From: Fodinicurvata sediminis DSM 21159
GTDB lineage: Bacteria; Pseudomonadota; Alphaproteobacteria; Kiloniellales; DSM-21159
DNA: 64,000 nt
Assembly (NCBI RefSeq): GCF_000420625.1
Contig: NZ_ATVH01000015.1
Span: 310,001-374,000 of the forward strand
Direction: 5' to 3'
In this document: in pieces, positions 1-10,848 of the stretch
How the letters are laid out: the number at the start of each line of letters is the position of its first letter
Numbering within the stretch: position 1 is the stretch's first letter
Translations under genes and position numbers: made by a program
The notes under the pieces: model-generated
Database searches by the model: none
Told to the model about the DNA's origin: nothing
Seen by the model: the letters and a program-made list of their open reading frames with translations, nothing else

Positions 1-76
1 GTAGGTGCTGAGTTCATGCAGGCATGCCGTCTGACATGGCCGAACTCAGACAAACAGTGAGGGAGGAAAAGAAGAG

Positions 77-1321
77 ATGTTGAGAAAATTATTGTCCATG
101 ACGGCGGCCGCTGCCCTGGTGGCCGGAGCCGGGGCCGCAACGGCCGACGAGCACCCAATCAAGCTGGGCGGTCTTGCCACACTGGAAGGCCCCTTTGCCG
201 TGCCGGGCGAAGACGGTATCCGCGGCATCCGCATGGCCCTGGAAAAATTCGGCCATGAGGCCGGTGGGCGTGAAATCGAACTGATCACCGCTTCATCCGA
301 TGCCTCTCCGGACAGTGCAGTCAATGCGGCCCGGCGTCTGGTGGAGAATGACGAAGTGGATGTCCTTGTCGGACCGCTTTCGGGCTCCGAAGGCATCGCC
401 GTCAAGGATTATGCCAAGAATCATCCCGACACGACCTTCGTGAACGGCAGCTCCGCTGCCCAGCGCACGACCCTGGACGATCCGTCCGAGAATTTCTTCC
501 GTTTCTCCACGGACGGCGCGCAGTGGCAGGCCGGCCTGGGCGAATATGCCTATGAGGAAAAGGGTTATGAGAAGGTGGCCATCGTGGCCGAGGACTATTC
601 CTTTCCCTACTCGCTGGTCATGGGCTTCATGACTGACTTCTGTGCCCTGGGCGGGCAGGTTGTCGAGAAGTTCTACGTGCCGTTGGGAACCCGTGACTAT
701 GCCACCACCGTGGCTTCGATCCCGCAGGATATCGATGCGCTCTATGTTGCCCTGGGCGGCTCGGACGCCATCAACTTCCTGTCCCAGTACCAGCAGATGG
801 GCAGTGCAAAGCCGATGATTGCCGGCTCGATCACGGTCGACCAGTCGGTGCTGGGGGCCAAGGGGCAGCAGCGCGACTACCTGGCCGGAACCATCACGGC
901 GGGTCCGATCGCCGACAACTGGGACGATCCCAAGTGGGTGGAGTTCAAGGAAACCTATGCCGAGATGTTCGACGATGGCCTGCCGTCGCCGTCGCTGTTC
1001 GCGCATGCCTATTACGTGAACACTCTGGCTGTGCTCACCGCCCTGGACGAGGTGGACGGTGATCTGTCCAATGGCCAGCAGGCCTTCCGCGAAGCCCTGC
1101 AGAACCTGGAGCTGGAGACACCGACCGGCACCATCTCGGTTGACGAGAACCGTAATGCCGTGGCCGACATCTTCATCACCGAAGTCGTGAAGGACGGTGA
1201 GGGCGGCCTCTACAACGAGGTCGTGAAAATCGTGCCGGAAGTGAACCAGACCCTTGGTCAGCCAGAAGAAGAGTTTTTGGCCAATGGCTTTGCTTCCCGT
1301 GACAACCCCTCCTGCCCGTAA
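77..1321 (+). CDS. Substrate-binding protein of Liv-type ABC importer
   Basis: A 414-residue periplasmic binding protein of the branched-chain-amino-acid (LivJ, Peripla_BP_6) type. A signal peptide is visible: Lys/Arg at residues 3-4, a hydrophobic Ala-rich stretch, and a likely cleavage before DEHP near residue 23. The mature part begins IKLGGLATLEGPFA, the usual start of the first lobe of this fold. The start follows a purine-rich ribosome site (GGGAGGAAAAG) within 20 bases. Two ATPase genes follow, but no LivH/LivM permease genes lie downstream, so these are probably upstream of the window. The ligand cannot be read from sequence; this family binds amino acids, amides, urea and aromatic acids. 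Family call is strong, substrate unknown. Confidence 0.95.
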   Translation: MLRKLLSMTAAAALVAGAGAATADEHPIKLGGLATLEGPFAVPGEDGIRGIRMALEKFGHEAGGREIELITASSDASPDSAVNAARRLVENDEVDVLVGPLSGSEGIAVKDYAKNHPDTTFVNGSSAAQRTTLDDPSENFFRFSTDGAQWQAGLGEYAYEEKGYEKVAIVAEDYSFPYSLVMGFMTDFCALGGQVVEKFYVPLGTRDYATTVASIPQDIDALYVALGGSDAINFLSQYQQMGSAKPMIAGSITVDQSVLGAKGQQRDYLAGTITAGPIADNWDDPKWVEFKETYAEMFDDGLPSPSLFAHAYYVNTLAVLTALDEVDGDLSNGQQAFREALQNLELETPTGTISVDENRNAVADIFITEVVKDGEGGLYNEVVKIVPEVNQTLGQPEEEFLANGFASRDNPSCP

Positions 1322-1337
1322 ACGCGAGGAGGCTGTC

Positions 1338-1376
1338 ATGATGGAAAACGGCAGACAGAAGGCCTTGCGCAAATGA
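1338..1376 (+). CDS. Possible 12-codon leader ORF coupled to the LivG-type gene
   Basis: A tiny ORF ([12 protein letters not shown]) has a near-ideal ribosome site, GAGGAGG at 1326-1332, five bases before its ATG. Its TGA overlaps the ATG of the next ATPase gene as ATGA (1373-1376). The ATPase gene has no comparable ribosome site of its own. This arrangement would let ribosomes ending the mini-ORF re-initiate on the ATPase gene. The peptide itself resembles nothing I know. It may act only as a translational coupler, or the strong site may be a relic of an older start. Confidence 0.4.
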   Translation: MMENGRQKALRK

Positions 1377-2150
1377 GTGCGGTTGCCTCTGCCGGTTTCA
1401 CCGAAACGGTGGCGGCTCATGCCCTGGAACTCCAGGGTGTGAGCCGCACCTTCGGTGCCCTGGTTGCACTGAACGACGTGACGATGAAGGTCCAGGCCGG
1501 AGAACGGCGGGCCGTCTTCGGCGCGAACGGAGCCGGAAAGACCACACTGTTTAATGCCATCACGGGGGACTTCCCGCCAACGGCCGGACGGATCCGGCTT
1601 TTCGGCGAGGATGTGACCACGATGCCGCCGCAGGAGCGCATAAGACGCGGCCTGCGACGGACCTACCAGTCTTCCCTTCTGTTCAAGGGGCTGACGGTTT
1701 TCGACAATCTTTATCTCGCGGCACGCGGTGTCGGCAGCAAGCGTTTCTCCATGCGCCGGCCGGGTGACGACGATGCGACCATCGAGGCGGCGCACAGGAT
1801 GATGCATGCCGCCCATCTGGACAGGCTTGAGAAGACGCCGGTCTCCGAGCTGGCTCATGGCCAGCAGCGACAGCTGGAAATCGGCATGGCGCTGGCCGGA
1901 GCGCCGCGGATGATCCTGTTCGACGAACCGGCTGCCGGGCTTTCCCCGGCTGAACGGCGCGAGTTGGTGGATATCCTGCGCGCCCTGCCCAAGCATATCG
2001 GCTACGTCATCATCGAACACGACCTGGATGTTGCCCTGCGCGTCGTGGAGTACTGCACGGTCATGCACAACGGTGCGGTCTTCAAGGAAGGCACACCTGA
2101 CGAGATCGAGAGCGATCCGGAGGTACAGAAGATTTACCTGGGAGGCGGGC

Positions 2151-2158
<8 letters not shown>
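1373..2158 (+). CDS. LivG-type ABC transporter ATP-binding protein
   Basis: A 261-residue nucleotide-binding subunit of a Liv-type importer on the inner face of the cytoplasmic membrane. Walker A is GANGAGKT (residues 50-57), Walker B is [13 protein letters not shown], and the signature is the variant AHGQQ often seen in LivG. The switch His is in IIEHDLDV. The C-terminal EGTPDEI...VQKIYLGG segment is typical of LivG. The first 15 residues extend beyond the usual start, and translation is probably coupled to the short ORF ending at 1376. Its end overlaps the next gene (2151-2158), which carries the LivF-type partner ATPase. Confidence 0.95.
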
Positions 2159-4392
<2,234 letters not shown>

Positions 4393-4406
<14 letters not shown>

Positions 4407-5226
4407 GCGCCGGGATATCCTGGAGAAGTTCCGCGACATGGTCACTCGTAACGAGCCGATCGTCGGGGGTGGGGCCGGGACCGGCCTGTCCGCCAAGTGC
4501 GAGGAAGCCGGCGGGATCGACCTGATCGTGATCTACAACTCGGGTCGCTATCGCATGGCCGGCCGTGGCTCGCTGGCCGGCCTGATGGCCTATGGCAATG
4601 CCAACGAGGTCGTCATGGAGATGGCCTCGGAAGTCCTGCCGGTGGTGAAGAGCACACCAGTCCTGGCAGGCGTGAACGGCACGGATCCCTTCATGATCCC
4701 CGAGCACTTCCTGCGCCAGGTCAAGGATATCGGCTTTTCGGGTATCCAGAACTTCCCGACCGTCGGCCTGATCGACGGGACCTTCCGGGCGAACCTGGAA
4801 GAGACCGGCATGGGCTATGGCCTGGAGGTCGAGGTGGTCCGCAAGGCGCGCGAGCTCGACCTGCTGACCACGCCCTATGTCTTTTGCGAGGAAGATGCCA
4901 AGGCCATGGCGGAGGCCGGTGCGGACATCATTGTCTGTCACCTGGGCCTGACGACCGGTGGGTCCATCGGCGCGGAAACGGCCCTGACGCTGGAGGACTG
5001 CGTGCCGCGTATCAATGCCTGGGCCGAGGCGGCGCTGTCTGTGCGCAAGGATGTTCTGGTGCTCTGTCATGGTGGTCCGATCGCCATGCCCGAGGATGCC
5101 CGCTACATCCTGAGCCAGTGTCAGAACTGTCACGGTTTCTACGGCGCGTCCTCGATGGAAAGGCTCCCGGTCGAAGGGGCCCTTACGGAACAGACGCGTA
5201 ATTTCAAGTCTATCGGGCGCGCCTGA
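4393..5226 (+). CDS. PEP-hydrolase-family TIM barrel (Tm-1 C-terminal-like)
   Basis: A 277-residue protein of the phosphoenolpyruvate hydrolase-like family, a TIM barrel related to PEP mutase/isocitrate lyase and to the C-terminal half of tomato Tm-1. Visible marks are the Gly-rich start IVGGGAGTG, the [12 protein letters not shown] loop near residues 182-193 and the [13 protein letters not shown] segment near the end. The ribosome site AAGGAGG (4380-4386) lies inside the upstream fusion gene, which it overlaps by 14 bases, so the two Tm-1-type halves should be made together. The catalytic reaction of this family is not established, so the name reflects homology only. Confidence 0.88.
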
Positions 5227-5286
5227 CGCGCGTCCGGAACGCCCGGCACAGAGCTTCGCCAGGGTGTTCAGAAAGGGAGGAAGAAG

Positions 5287-6987
5287 ATGTCTGGTGCAGC
5301 ACTTGGATGGACCGTCCTGGGGATTATCGTCCTCGTCGCGGTTATCGTGGGCGTTGTCTATCTTTTGAACTGGCTCTATCGCCGCTCTACCAAGGAAACC
5401 GCATTCGTGCGGACCGGCCTGGGGGGCGAGAAGGTGGTCAAGGACGGCGGAGCCTTCGTCCTGCCGATCGTTCATGAAGTCATTCCGGTCAACATGAACA
5501 CCCTGCGCCTGGAGATCAAACGCGGCCAGGACCGTGCCCTGATCACCAAGAACCGCATGCGTGTGGATGTGGTGACGGAATTCTATGTACGGGTTCAGCC
5601 GACGCGCGAGGCCATCGCCATCGCGGCCCAGAGCCTGGGACGCCGGACCATGAATCCGGAGGCCCTGAAGGAACTGGTCGAAGGTAAGTTCATCGATGCC
5701 CTGCGCTGGGTGGCGGCAGAGATGACCATGGAGGAACTGCACGAAAAGCGCGGCGAATACGTCAAGCGCGTGAAGACAGCCGTGGCGGAAGACCTGCAGC
5801 GCAGTGGCCTGGAGCTGGAAGCCCTGTCGCTGACCGGCATGGACCAGACCAACATGGAGTACTTCAACCCCTCGAACGCCTTTGATGCCGAGGGTCTGAC
5901 GCGCCTGACCGAGGAGATCGAGCGGCGCAAGAAGCTGCGGAACGACATCGAGCAGGACACGATGATCGAGATCCGCAACAAGAACCTGGAGACCGAACGC
6001 TACTCCTTGCAGATCGACCGGGACACCGAGTATGCGCGCCTCGAGCAGCAGCGTGACATCGAGTCCCGCAAGGCCGAGCAGCAGGCCGAAGTGTCCCGCG
6101 AGCGGGCCCAGCGCGAGCGCGAGTCCGAGGAATCCCAGATCACCTCGCGCTTGGAAATCGAGCGCGCGCGCATTGCCAGTGATCGGGCACTGGACGAGGA
6201 GCGCATCAGCCGCGAGCAGGGAACGCAGCGCCTGGAGATCGATCGTCGCAAGGCGCTGGAACTGGCCGAGCAGGAAAAGGCCATCGAGCTGGCCGAGAAG
6301 TCCAAGGCCCAGTCCGAGGCCCAGGCAGCCGCGGAACTGGCCCGGGCCAAGGCAGTGGAGGCCGAGGAGAAGGTCTTTACCGCCCGCGAGAAGGAACAGG
6401 CCGAGCGCCGCAAGGCCATCGAGCTGGTCCTGGCAGCCCAGGAGGCCGAACGCGAAGGCATCCGCCTGCGCTCCGCAGCCGAAGCCGAAAAGCAGGCCTC
6501 TTCGGATCGTGCCGAGGCCACCCGTACGACAGCCGAGGGCGAGGCCGAAGCCGACAAGATCAGGGCCTTGGCCGCCAAGCTGCGCTACGAGACCGAGGCC
6601 GAGGGCAAGCGCCAGATGAACGAGGCGCAGAACGTCCTGACCCCGGAATCCCGCCAGTCGCAGATGCGCATGCACCTGATCGACAGGATGGATGCCATCA
6701 TCCGCGAGAGCGTCAAGCCGATGGAAAAGATCGAAGGGATCAAGGTCCTGCAACTGGATGGCTTCGGCGGCTTCCCAGGAGGTGCCGGGGGCAGCGGCGG
6801 TGGTGGCGAAGGCCACAACGGTCTGCCGGACAATCTGGTCAACTCTGCGCTGCGTTACCGTGCCCAGGGACCGCTGGTCGACTCCCTGTTGAAGGAGATC
6901 GGCATGCAGGGCGGTGACATCCACAAGCTGGTCGGTGGAGTTACCGACGAGGAGGATGACGACGGGTCGGACAAGGAAAAGCGATGA
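5287..6987 (+). CDS. Flotillin-family SPFH/band 7 membrane protein
   Basis: A 566-residue flotillin. Residues 5-27 form one membrane segment (WTVLGIIVLVAVIVGVVYLL). An SPFH domain spans roughly 30-200, followed by a long charged coiled coil (about 215-435) rich in Glu, Ala and Arg with the AEA-type repeats seen in flotillins. A Gly-rich stretch near residues 494-515 precedes an acidic C-terminus. Flotillins scaffold ordered membrane patches. The usual partner, an NfeD-like protein, is not adjacent; this gene lies between the Tm-1-type pair and the SRPBCC genes, with gaps of 60 and 23 bases, so it is probably co-transcribed with them. The start has a GGGAGGAAGA ribosome site. Confidence 0.95.
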   Translation: MSGAALGWTVLGIIVLVAVIVGVVYLLNWLYRRSTKETAFVRTGLGGEKVVKDGGAFVLPIVHEVIPVNMNTLRLEIKRGQDRALITKNRMRVDVVTEFYVRVQPTREAIAIAAQSLGRRTMNPEALKELVEGKFIDALRWVAAEMTMEELHEKRGEYVKRVKTAVAEDLQRSGLELEALSLTGMDQTNMEYFNPSNAFDAEGLTRLTEEIERRKKLRNDIEQDTMIEIRNKNLETERYSLQIDRDTEYARLEQQRDIESRKAEQQAEVSRERAQRERESEESQITSRLEIERARIASDRALDEERISREQGTQRLEIDRRKALELAEQEKAIELAEKSKAQSEAQAAAELARAKAVEAEEKVFTAREKEQAERRKAIELVLAAQEAEREGIRLRSAAEAEKQASSDRAEATRTTAEGEAEADKIRALAAKLRYETEAEGKRQMNEAQNVLTPESRQSQMRMHLIDRMDAIIRESVKPMEKIEGIKVLQLDGFGGFPGGAGGSGGGGEGHNGLPDNLVNSALRYRAQGPLVDSLLKEIGMQGGDIHKLVGGVTDEEDDDGSDKEKR

Positions 6988-7010
6988 AACGGGAAGGAGG
7001 GGCCAGATAA

Positions 7011-7451
7011 ATGGTCAAGGTCTACACTTCCAGTGTCATCGATGCGCCGGCCGAGCGGGTCTGGTCCGTGATCCGGGATTTCAATGGCCTGCCGAACTGG
7101 CACCCGGCGATTGCCGAAAGCCGCATCGAGCAGAACCATCCCTCGGACAAGATTGGGTGTGTGCGCAACTTTTCGCTGAAGGACGGAGGCAAGATCCGGG
7201 AGTGCCTACTGGCGCTCTCGGATTTCGATCTCTCCTGCACCTATTCGATCCTGGAATCGCCCATGGGGGTCACGGATTACGTCGCAAGCCTGAAGCTGAC
7301 CCCCGTGACCGATGGCGACCGCAGTTTTGCGGAATGGTCGGCAGAGTTCGATTGCCCGCCCGAGCGCGAGCGTGAACTGGCCGACCTGGTCGGCCAAGGT
7401 GTCTTTCAGGGCGGCTTCGATGCCCTGAAAGAACGCTTCGGCGGGCGGTGA
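7011..7451 (+). CDS. SRPBCC-family lipid/ligand-binding protein
   Basis: A 146-residue single-domain protein of the SRPBCC (START/Bet v1/polyketide cyclase-like) superfamily, which folds around a hydrophobic ligand cavity. The opening VIDAPAERVWSVIRDFNG and the block around NWHPAIAESRIE are characteristic of this subgroup. An AAGGAGG ribosome site precedes the ATG, 23 bases after the flotillin stop. The next gene begins with a clear paralogue of this protein (shared VWxxxRDFNG, WHPAI, GCVR and KPVTDG/TPVTDG blocks), so a tandem duplication is likely. The ligand is unknown. Confidence 0.9.
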   Translation: MVKVYTSSVIDAPAERVWSVIRDFNGLPNWHPAIAESRIEQNHPSDKIGCVRNFSLKDGGKIRECLLALSDFDLSCTYSILESPMGVTDYVASLKLTPVTDGDRSFAEWSAEFDCPPERERELADLVGQGVFQGGFDALKERFGGR

Positions 7452-7491
7452 AGCCGATGCCTCAGGCAGACAAGCGAGCGGTCTGAACCTC

Positions 7492-9000
7492 ATGGTTCGG
7501 GTGCGCAAGAGCACGGTGCTGAACGCACCGATCGATCACGTCTGGGATATCCTTAGGGACTTCAATGGGCACGACCGCTGGCATCCCGCCATCGGACAAA
7601 GCCGGATCGAGGACTCGTTGAGCGCGGATGTCGTTGGCTGCGTGCGCGACTTCACACTCGCCAGCGGCGGGCGTATCCGCGAACAGCTTCTCAGCCTGTC
7701 GGACAAGACCTACAGCTTCACCTACTGTCTTCTGGAAGCTCCGGTGCCGCTGGTCAACTATGTCTCGACCGTGCGCCTGAAACCGGTAACGGACGGCAAT
7801 GGCACCTTCTGGGAGTGGGAGTGCAGCTTCGATCCACCGGCCGGGCGTGCGGAGGAACTGTCGAGGCTGGTCGGCGAGGAAATCTACGAGGCGGGGTTTG
7901 GGGCGATCCGGGAATGGCTGGCGGGCCGCCGAAAGAAGCCTTCAGGAAGCTCCTCCTCCAGCAGCACGGCTCACGCATCGGCGATTTCCGCTCCGTCCGT
8001 AACCTCGGGCCAGGCCATGCGGGGCGGGGCCATGGTGCTCACCGCACACGGCGGTCCGGAACGCATGGAGTGGCGCGAGGTGGAGGTGCCCGCACCCGGT
8101 CCGGGGCAGGTACGTCTGCGCCACAGTGCCATTGGCGTGAACTACATCGATGTCTACTGCCGCACGGGCTATTACAAGCTGGTCGAGCCACCCGGGATCC
8201 TCGGCATGGAAGCGGCGGGCACCATCCTGGACGTGGGGTCGGGCGTGCACGGCTTCGCACCGGGCGACCGGGTTGCCTATGCCTGTCCCCCGCCGGGCTC
8301 TTATTGTGAATTGCGGACGATGGACGCCGGCCTGCTGGCGCTGCTGCCAGATGCGATCGATGACGAGACGGCCGCCGCCGCCATGCTGAAGGGTGTTACG
8401 GCCGAGTTCATGCTGCATCGTGTCCATCAAGTGAAAGCGGGAGATACCGTCCTGGTTCATGCGGCTGCTGGCGGGGTTGGGCTCTATCTCTGCCAGTGGG
8501 CGCGGCGCCTGGGCGCCACTGTCATCGGGACAGTGGGGTCCGAGGAGAAGACCCAGTTGGCCCGGCGCTATGGGTGTAGCTATCCGGTGATCTACACCCA
8601 GCAGGATTTTCTGAAAACGGTGCGTGACGTGACTGAGGGGCGCGGGGTCGACGTGGTCTACGACGGGGTCGGTGTATCGACCTTCGAGCGGTCCTACGAG
8701 GCACTTGCTGTCCGCGGACACCTCGTCAGCTATGGACAGGCTTCGGGCAGTGTGCCGCCCATCGATATCTCTTCCTATTCCAGCAAGTCGGCCAGTGTGT
8801 CCCGGCCGAACTACGGGCACTATACCTCGACCCCGGAAGAAATCCGCGCCAGCACGGACCGCCTGTTTCCGCTGCTGGTCAACGGCGATCTGAAAGTCGA
8901 AATCGGCCAGCGCTTCCCCCTGAGACAGGTGGGCGAAGCGCATGAGGCGCTGGAAGCCCGCAAGACCGTGGGGTCTACGATCTTGACGCTGGGTGGGTGA
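7492..9000 (+). CDS. Fusion: SRPBCC domain with quinone oxidoreductase
   Basis: A 502-residue two-domain protein. Residues 1-145 are an SRPBCC domain paralogous to the preceding gene product. A Ser/Ala-rich linker (about 147-178) leads into a zinc-free MDR-type NADPH:quinone oxidoreductase from about residue 181, beginning MVLTAHGGPERMEW. The nucleotide site is HAAAGGVGLYLCQWA, and the domain has the usual GMEAAGTI and DVVYDGVG segments. The internal Met at 8032 could in principle start a separate oxidoreductase, but no clear ribosome site precedes it and the frame is continuous. A ligand-binding domain joined to a reductase suggests a reductase delivered its hydrophobic substrate; that is inference. 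Confidence 0.9.
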   Translation: MVRVRKSTVLNAPIDHVWDILRDFNGHDRWHPAIGQSRIEDSLSADVVGCVRDFTLASGGRIREQLLSLSDKTYSFTYCLLEAPVPLVNYVSTVRLKPVTDGNGTFWEWECSFDPPAGRAEELSRLVGEEIYEAGFGAIREWLAGRRKKPSGSSSSSSTAHASAISAPSVTSGQAMRGGAMVLTAHGGPERMEWREVEVPAPGPGQVRLRHSAIGVNYIDVYCRTGYYKLVEPPGILGMEAAGTILDVGSGVHGFAPGDRVAYACPPPGSYCELRTMDAGLLALLPDAIDDETAAAAMLKGVTAEFMLHRVHQVKAGDTVLVHAAAGGVGLYLCQWARRLGATVIGTVGSEEKTQLARRYGCSYPVIYTQQDFLKTVRDVTEGRGVDVVYDGVGVSTFERSYEALAVRGHLVSYGQASGSVPPIDISSYSSKSASVSRPNYGHYTSTPEEIRASTDRLFPLLVNGDLKVEIGQRFPLRQVGEAHEALEARKTVGSTILTLGG

Positions 9001-9214
9001 CAGGTTGTATGAGGTGAGCCGGATGCGTCAGTGGTGACGTATGATGATACAGAATGCTTCGACTTGTAAGACGAATGTATAGTCAATTTGCATTGCATTC
9101 TGGGAGTGCTTTGGGCTTGATATTTGTATTGTTCGTGGTTTGTAGCGATAATTCCCTGAACTCATGTTGTTTGCTTGACAGTACGTAAGCCAGTGGTCAC
9201 GCTTTCATTATATT

Positions 9215-9234
9215 TTGCATACACTATTGCGTAC
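9215..9234. promoter_or_regulatory. Candidate operator upstream of gntR-type gene
   Basis: The 242-base gap before the regulator gene is AT-richer than its surroundings. It contains two near-identical octamers, TTGCATAC (9215-9222) and TTGCGTAC (9227-9234), 12 bases apart and ending just before the start codon region. A related GTAC core occurs at 9181-9184. Spacing of about one helical turn fits a dimeric repressor such as a GntR protein acting on its own gene. Nothing else recognisable lies in 9001-9242. Confidence 0.3.
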
Positions 9235-9242
9235 TGAGGACC

Positions 9243-9962
9243 ATGTCGAAGGATAGCGAGGCACGCTCGACGAGCGGCGCGTCTGTTGAGCGGGCGTATA
9301 CCGAGATTCGCCAGCGTGCGATGACCTTTGCGCTTCGGCCTGGGGAGCGGATCAACGAGCTTCAACTGGCCAAGGAGCTGAACGTCAGCCGCACACCGCT
9401 GCGCGAGGCGCTGAACCGCCTGACGGCAGAGGACCTACTGACCTTTTCGGTGAACCGGGGCTTCTCCTGCCGCGAACTGGATGCCAAGGAGATCTTCGAT
9501 CTCTACGAGCTGCGCGAGGAGCTGGAAGTCGGCATCGTGCGACGGGTGGCCGAGCGGGCGAGCCAGCCGGAGCTGGAGGAGGTCCAGGCCTTCCTGCTGG
9601 AGACAGCGGAACTGCCGGACCCCACGGATGTGGACCGCATGGTGGCGCTGGACATGAAGTTCCACGAGTGGATGGCAGAGCTCAGCCGCAATCGGCAGAT
9701 GCTGGAGACCCTGAAGAGCATCAACACGCGCATCTACTTCGTGCGCTGGGTGGACATGACCGACACGCGCCGTGATGTCACCCAGGGCGAGCACCGCCAG
9801 GTGGTACAGCACCTGCTGGACGGTGAGGCCGAAGCCGCCGAGGCGGTCATGCGTCAGCACATCACCCGGCGCATGGACCAGATCGTCGAGATGCTCAAGC
9901 GCGGCTATGCCTACATCTACGTGACACAGGCCATGAACCATTCGGATAAAGGGTTAAGATGA
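9243..9962 (+). CDS. GntR/FCD-family transcriptional regulator
   Basis: A 239-residue regulator. The N-terminal winged helix (about 20-80) has the typical GERINELQLAKELNVSRTPLREALNRL pattern (seen as the LNVSRTPLREAL block). A C-terminal all-helical FCD effector domain follows, with metal/ligand residues such as Asp and His in MKFHEW and EHRQVV...MRQHI. FadR-type regulators of this class respond to small organic acids. The stop overlaps the next start (ATGA, 9959-9962), tying it to the racemase-family gene. Its GC-rich coding contrasts with the AT-richer catabolic genes that follow. A GAGGA element sits only two bases before the ATG, so the ribosome site is close. Confidence 0.94.
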   Translation: MSKDSEARSTSGASVERAYTEIRQRAMTFALRPGERINELQLAKELNVSRTPLREALNRLTAEDLLTFSVNRGFSCRELDAKEIFDLYELREELEVGIVRRVAERASQPELEEVQAFLLETAELPDPTDVDRMVALDMKFHEWMAELSRNRQMLETLKSINTRIYFVRWVDMTDTRRDVTQGEHRQVVQHLLDGEAEAAEAVMRQHITRRMDQIVEMLKRGYAYIYVTQAMNHSDKGLR

Positions 9963-10711
9963 CCACTGTTGCAATAGGCGGGAAGCGGATCTACGGGGCT
10001 GCCCTCGGCATACTGATGCTGGAATCGCGTTTCCCGAGGATACCGGGTGATATAGGAAACGCACGCACTTGGGATTTTCCTGTGCTTTACAAGGTGGTTC
10101 CAGGCGCTTCACCGGATCGGGTCGTCCGCCATAAGGCCGAAGGATTACGCGACAGTTTCATAGCAGCGGCCCGCGAATTGGTTGAGACCGGCGCCGAGGC
10201 CATTACCACTAACTGTGGTTTTCTGACGCTTTTCCAGGAGGACCTGGCCAGGGCCGTACCGGTCCCGGTGGCCACCTCGTCCCTGATGCAGTTGCCCATG
10301 ATACGGAAGATGCTGCCATCCGGTCAGGACGTCGGAATTCTGACTATATCGGCAAATACCCTTACGCAAGAACACCTGGATGCAGCCGGCATCGAACCCG
10401 GTATTGATGTCGAGGGGACAGATTCCGGTAAGGAATTTTCTCGCGTAATCCTGGATGATGAAGCGGAACTGGACGTTGATCTCGCGCGTCAGGATTTGTT
10501 GGACGCAGCGGATCGGCTGGTCGCCCGCAATCCCAGGATTTCAACGATCCTGCTGGAATGCACGAATATGTGTCCTTATGCCCGGGACATAGCCCGTCAT
10601 ACCGGTCGTGCTGTTTTCGATATCACGACTTTTGTTAACTGGTTCCACGCAGCTCTGCGGCCACCTGTTTATGAACAGCCATGGGGCGTGCGCTACGACA
10701 AACAAGAATGA
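9959..10711 (+). CDS. Aspartate/glutamate racemase-family protein
   Basis: A 250-residue protein of the Asp/Glu/hydantoin racemase superfamily. Both expected cysteine motifs are present: TNCGF (residues about 80-84) in the first half and LLECTNMCPYA near residue 200 in the second, consistent with a two-Cys racemase mechanism. Members racemize amino acids or hydantoins, or decarboxylate arylmalonates. It overlaps the regulator gene by four bases and precedes a TAXI importer, an MLE-type enzyme and a DadA-like oxidoreductase, which suggests a role in handling stereoisomers of an imported amino-acid-like compound. Exact substrate not determinable. Confidence 0.85.
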   Translation: MTTVAIGGKRIYGAALGILMLESRFPRIPGDIGNARTWDFPVLYKVVPGASPDRVVRHKAEGLRDSFIAAARELVETGAEAITTNCGFLTLFQEDLARAVPVPVATSSLMQLPMIRKMLPSGQDVGILTISANTLTQEHLDAAGIEPGIDVEGTDSGKEFSRVILDDEAELDVDLARQDLLDAADRLVARNPRISTILLECTNMCPYARDIARHTGRAVFDITTFVNWFHAALRPPVYEQPWGVRYDKQE

Positions 10712-10737
10712 CTGGCCGGACAACGGTCAGCTTCGCT

Positions 10738-10760
10738 GGAAACGGATGGATGCCGTTTCC
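10738..10760 (+). other. RNA hairpin between racemase and TAXI genes
   Basis: An eight-base-pair perfect inverted repeat (GGAAACGG with CCGTTTCC, seven-base loop) lies 27 bases after the racemase stop. No T-run follows, so it is unlikely to be an efficient terminator; it may stabilise or separate mRNA segments. Confidence 0.35.
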
Positions 10761-10848
10761 AACCACAGGAAGGCCCGATGCCTCAAATGCGGTTCGTAAA
10801 CCATGAAGGAAGACCCTAAGACGGCAATCGGCAAACAAAGAGGGAAAG

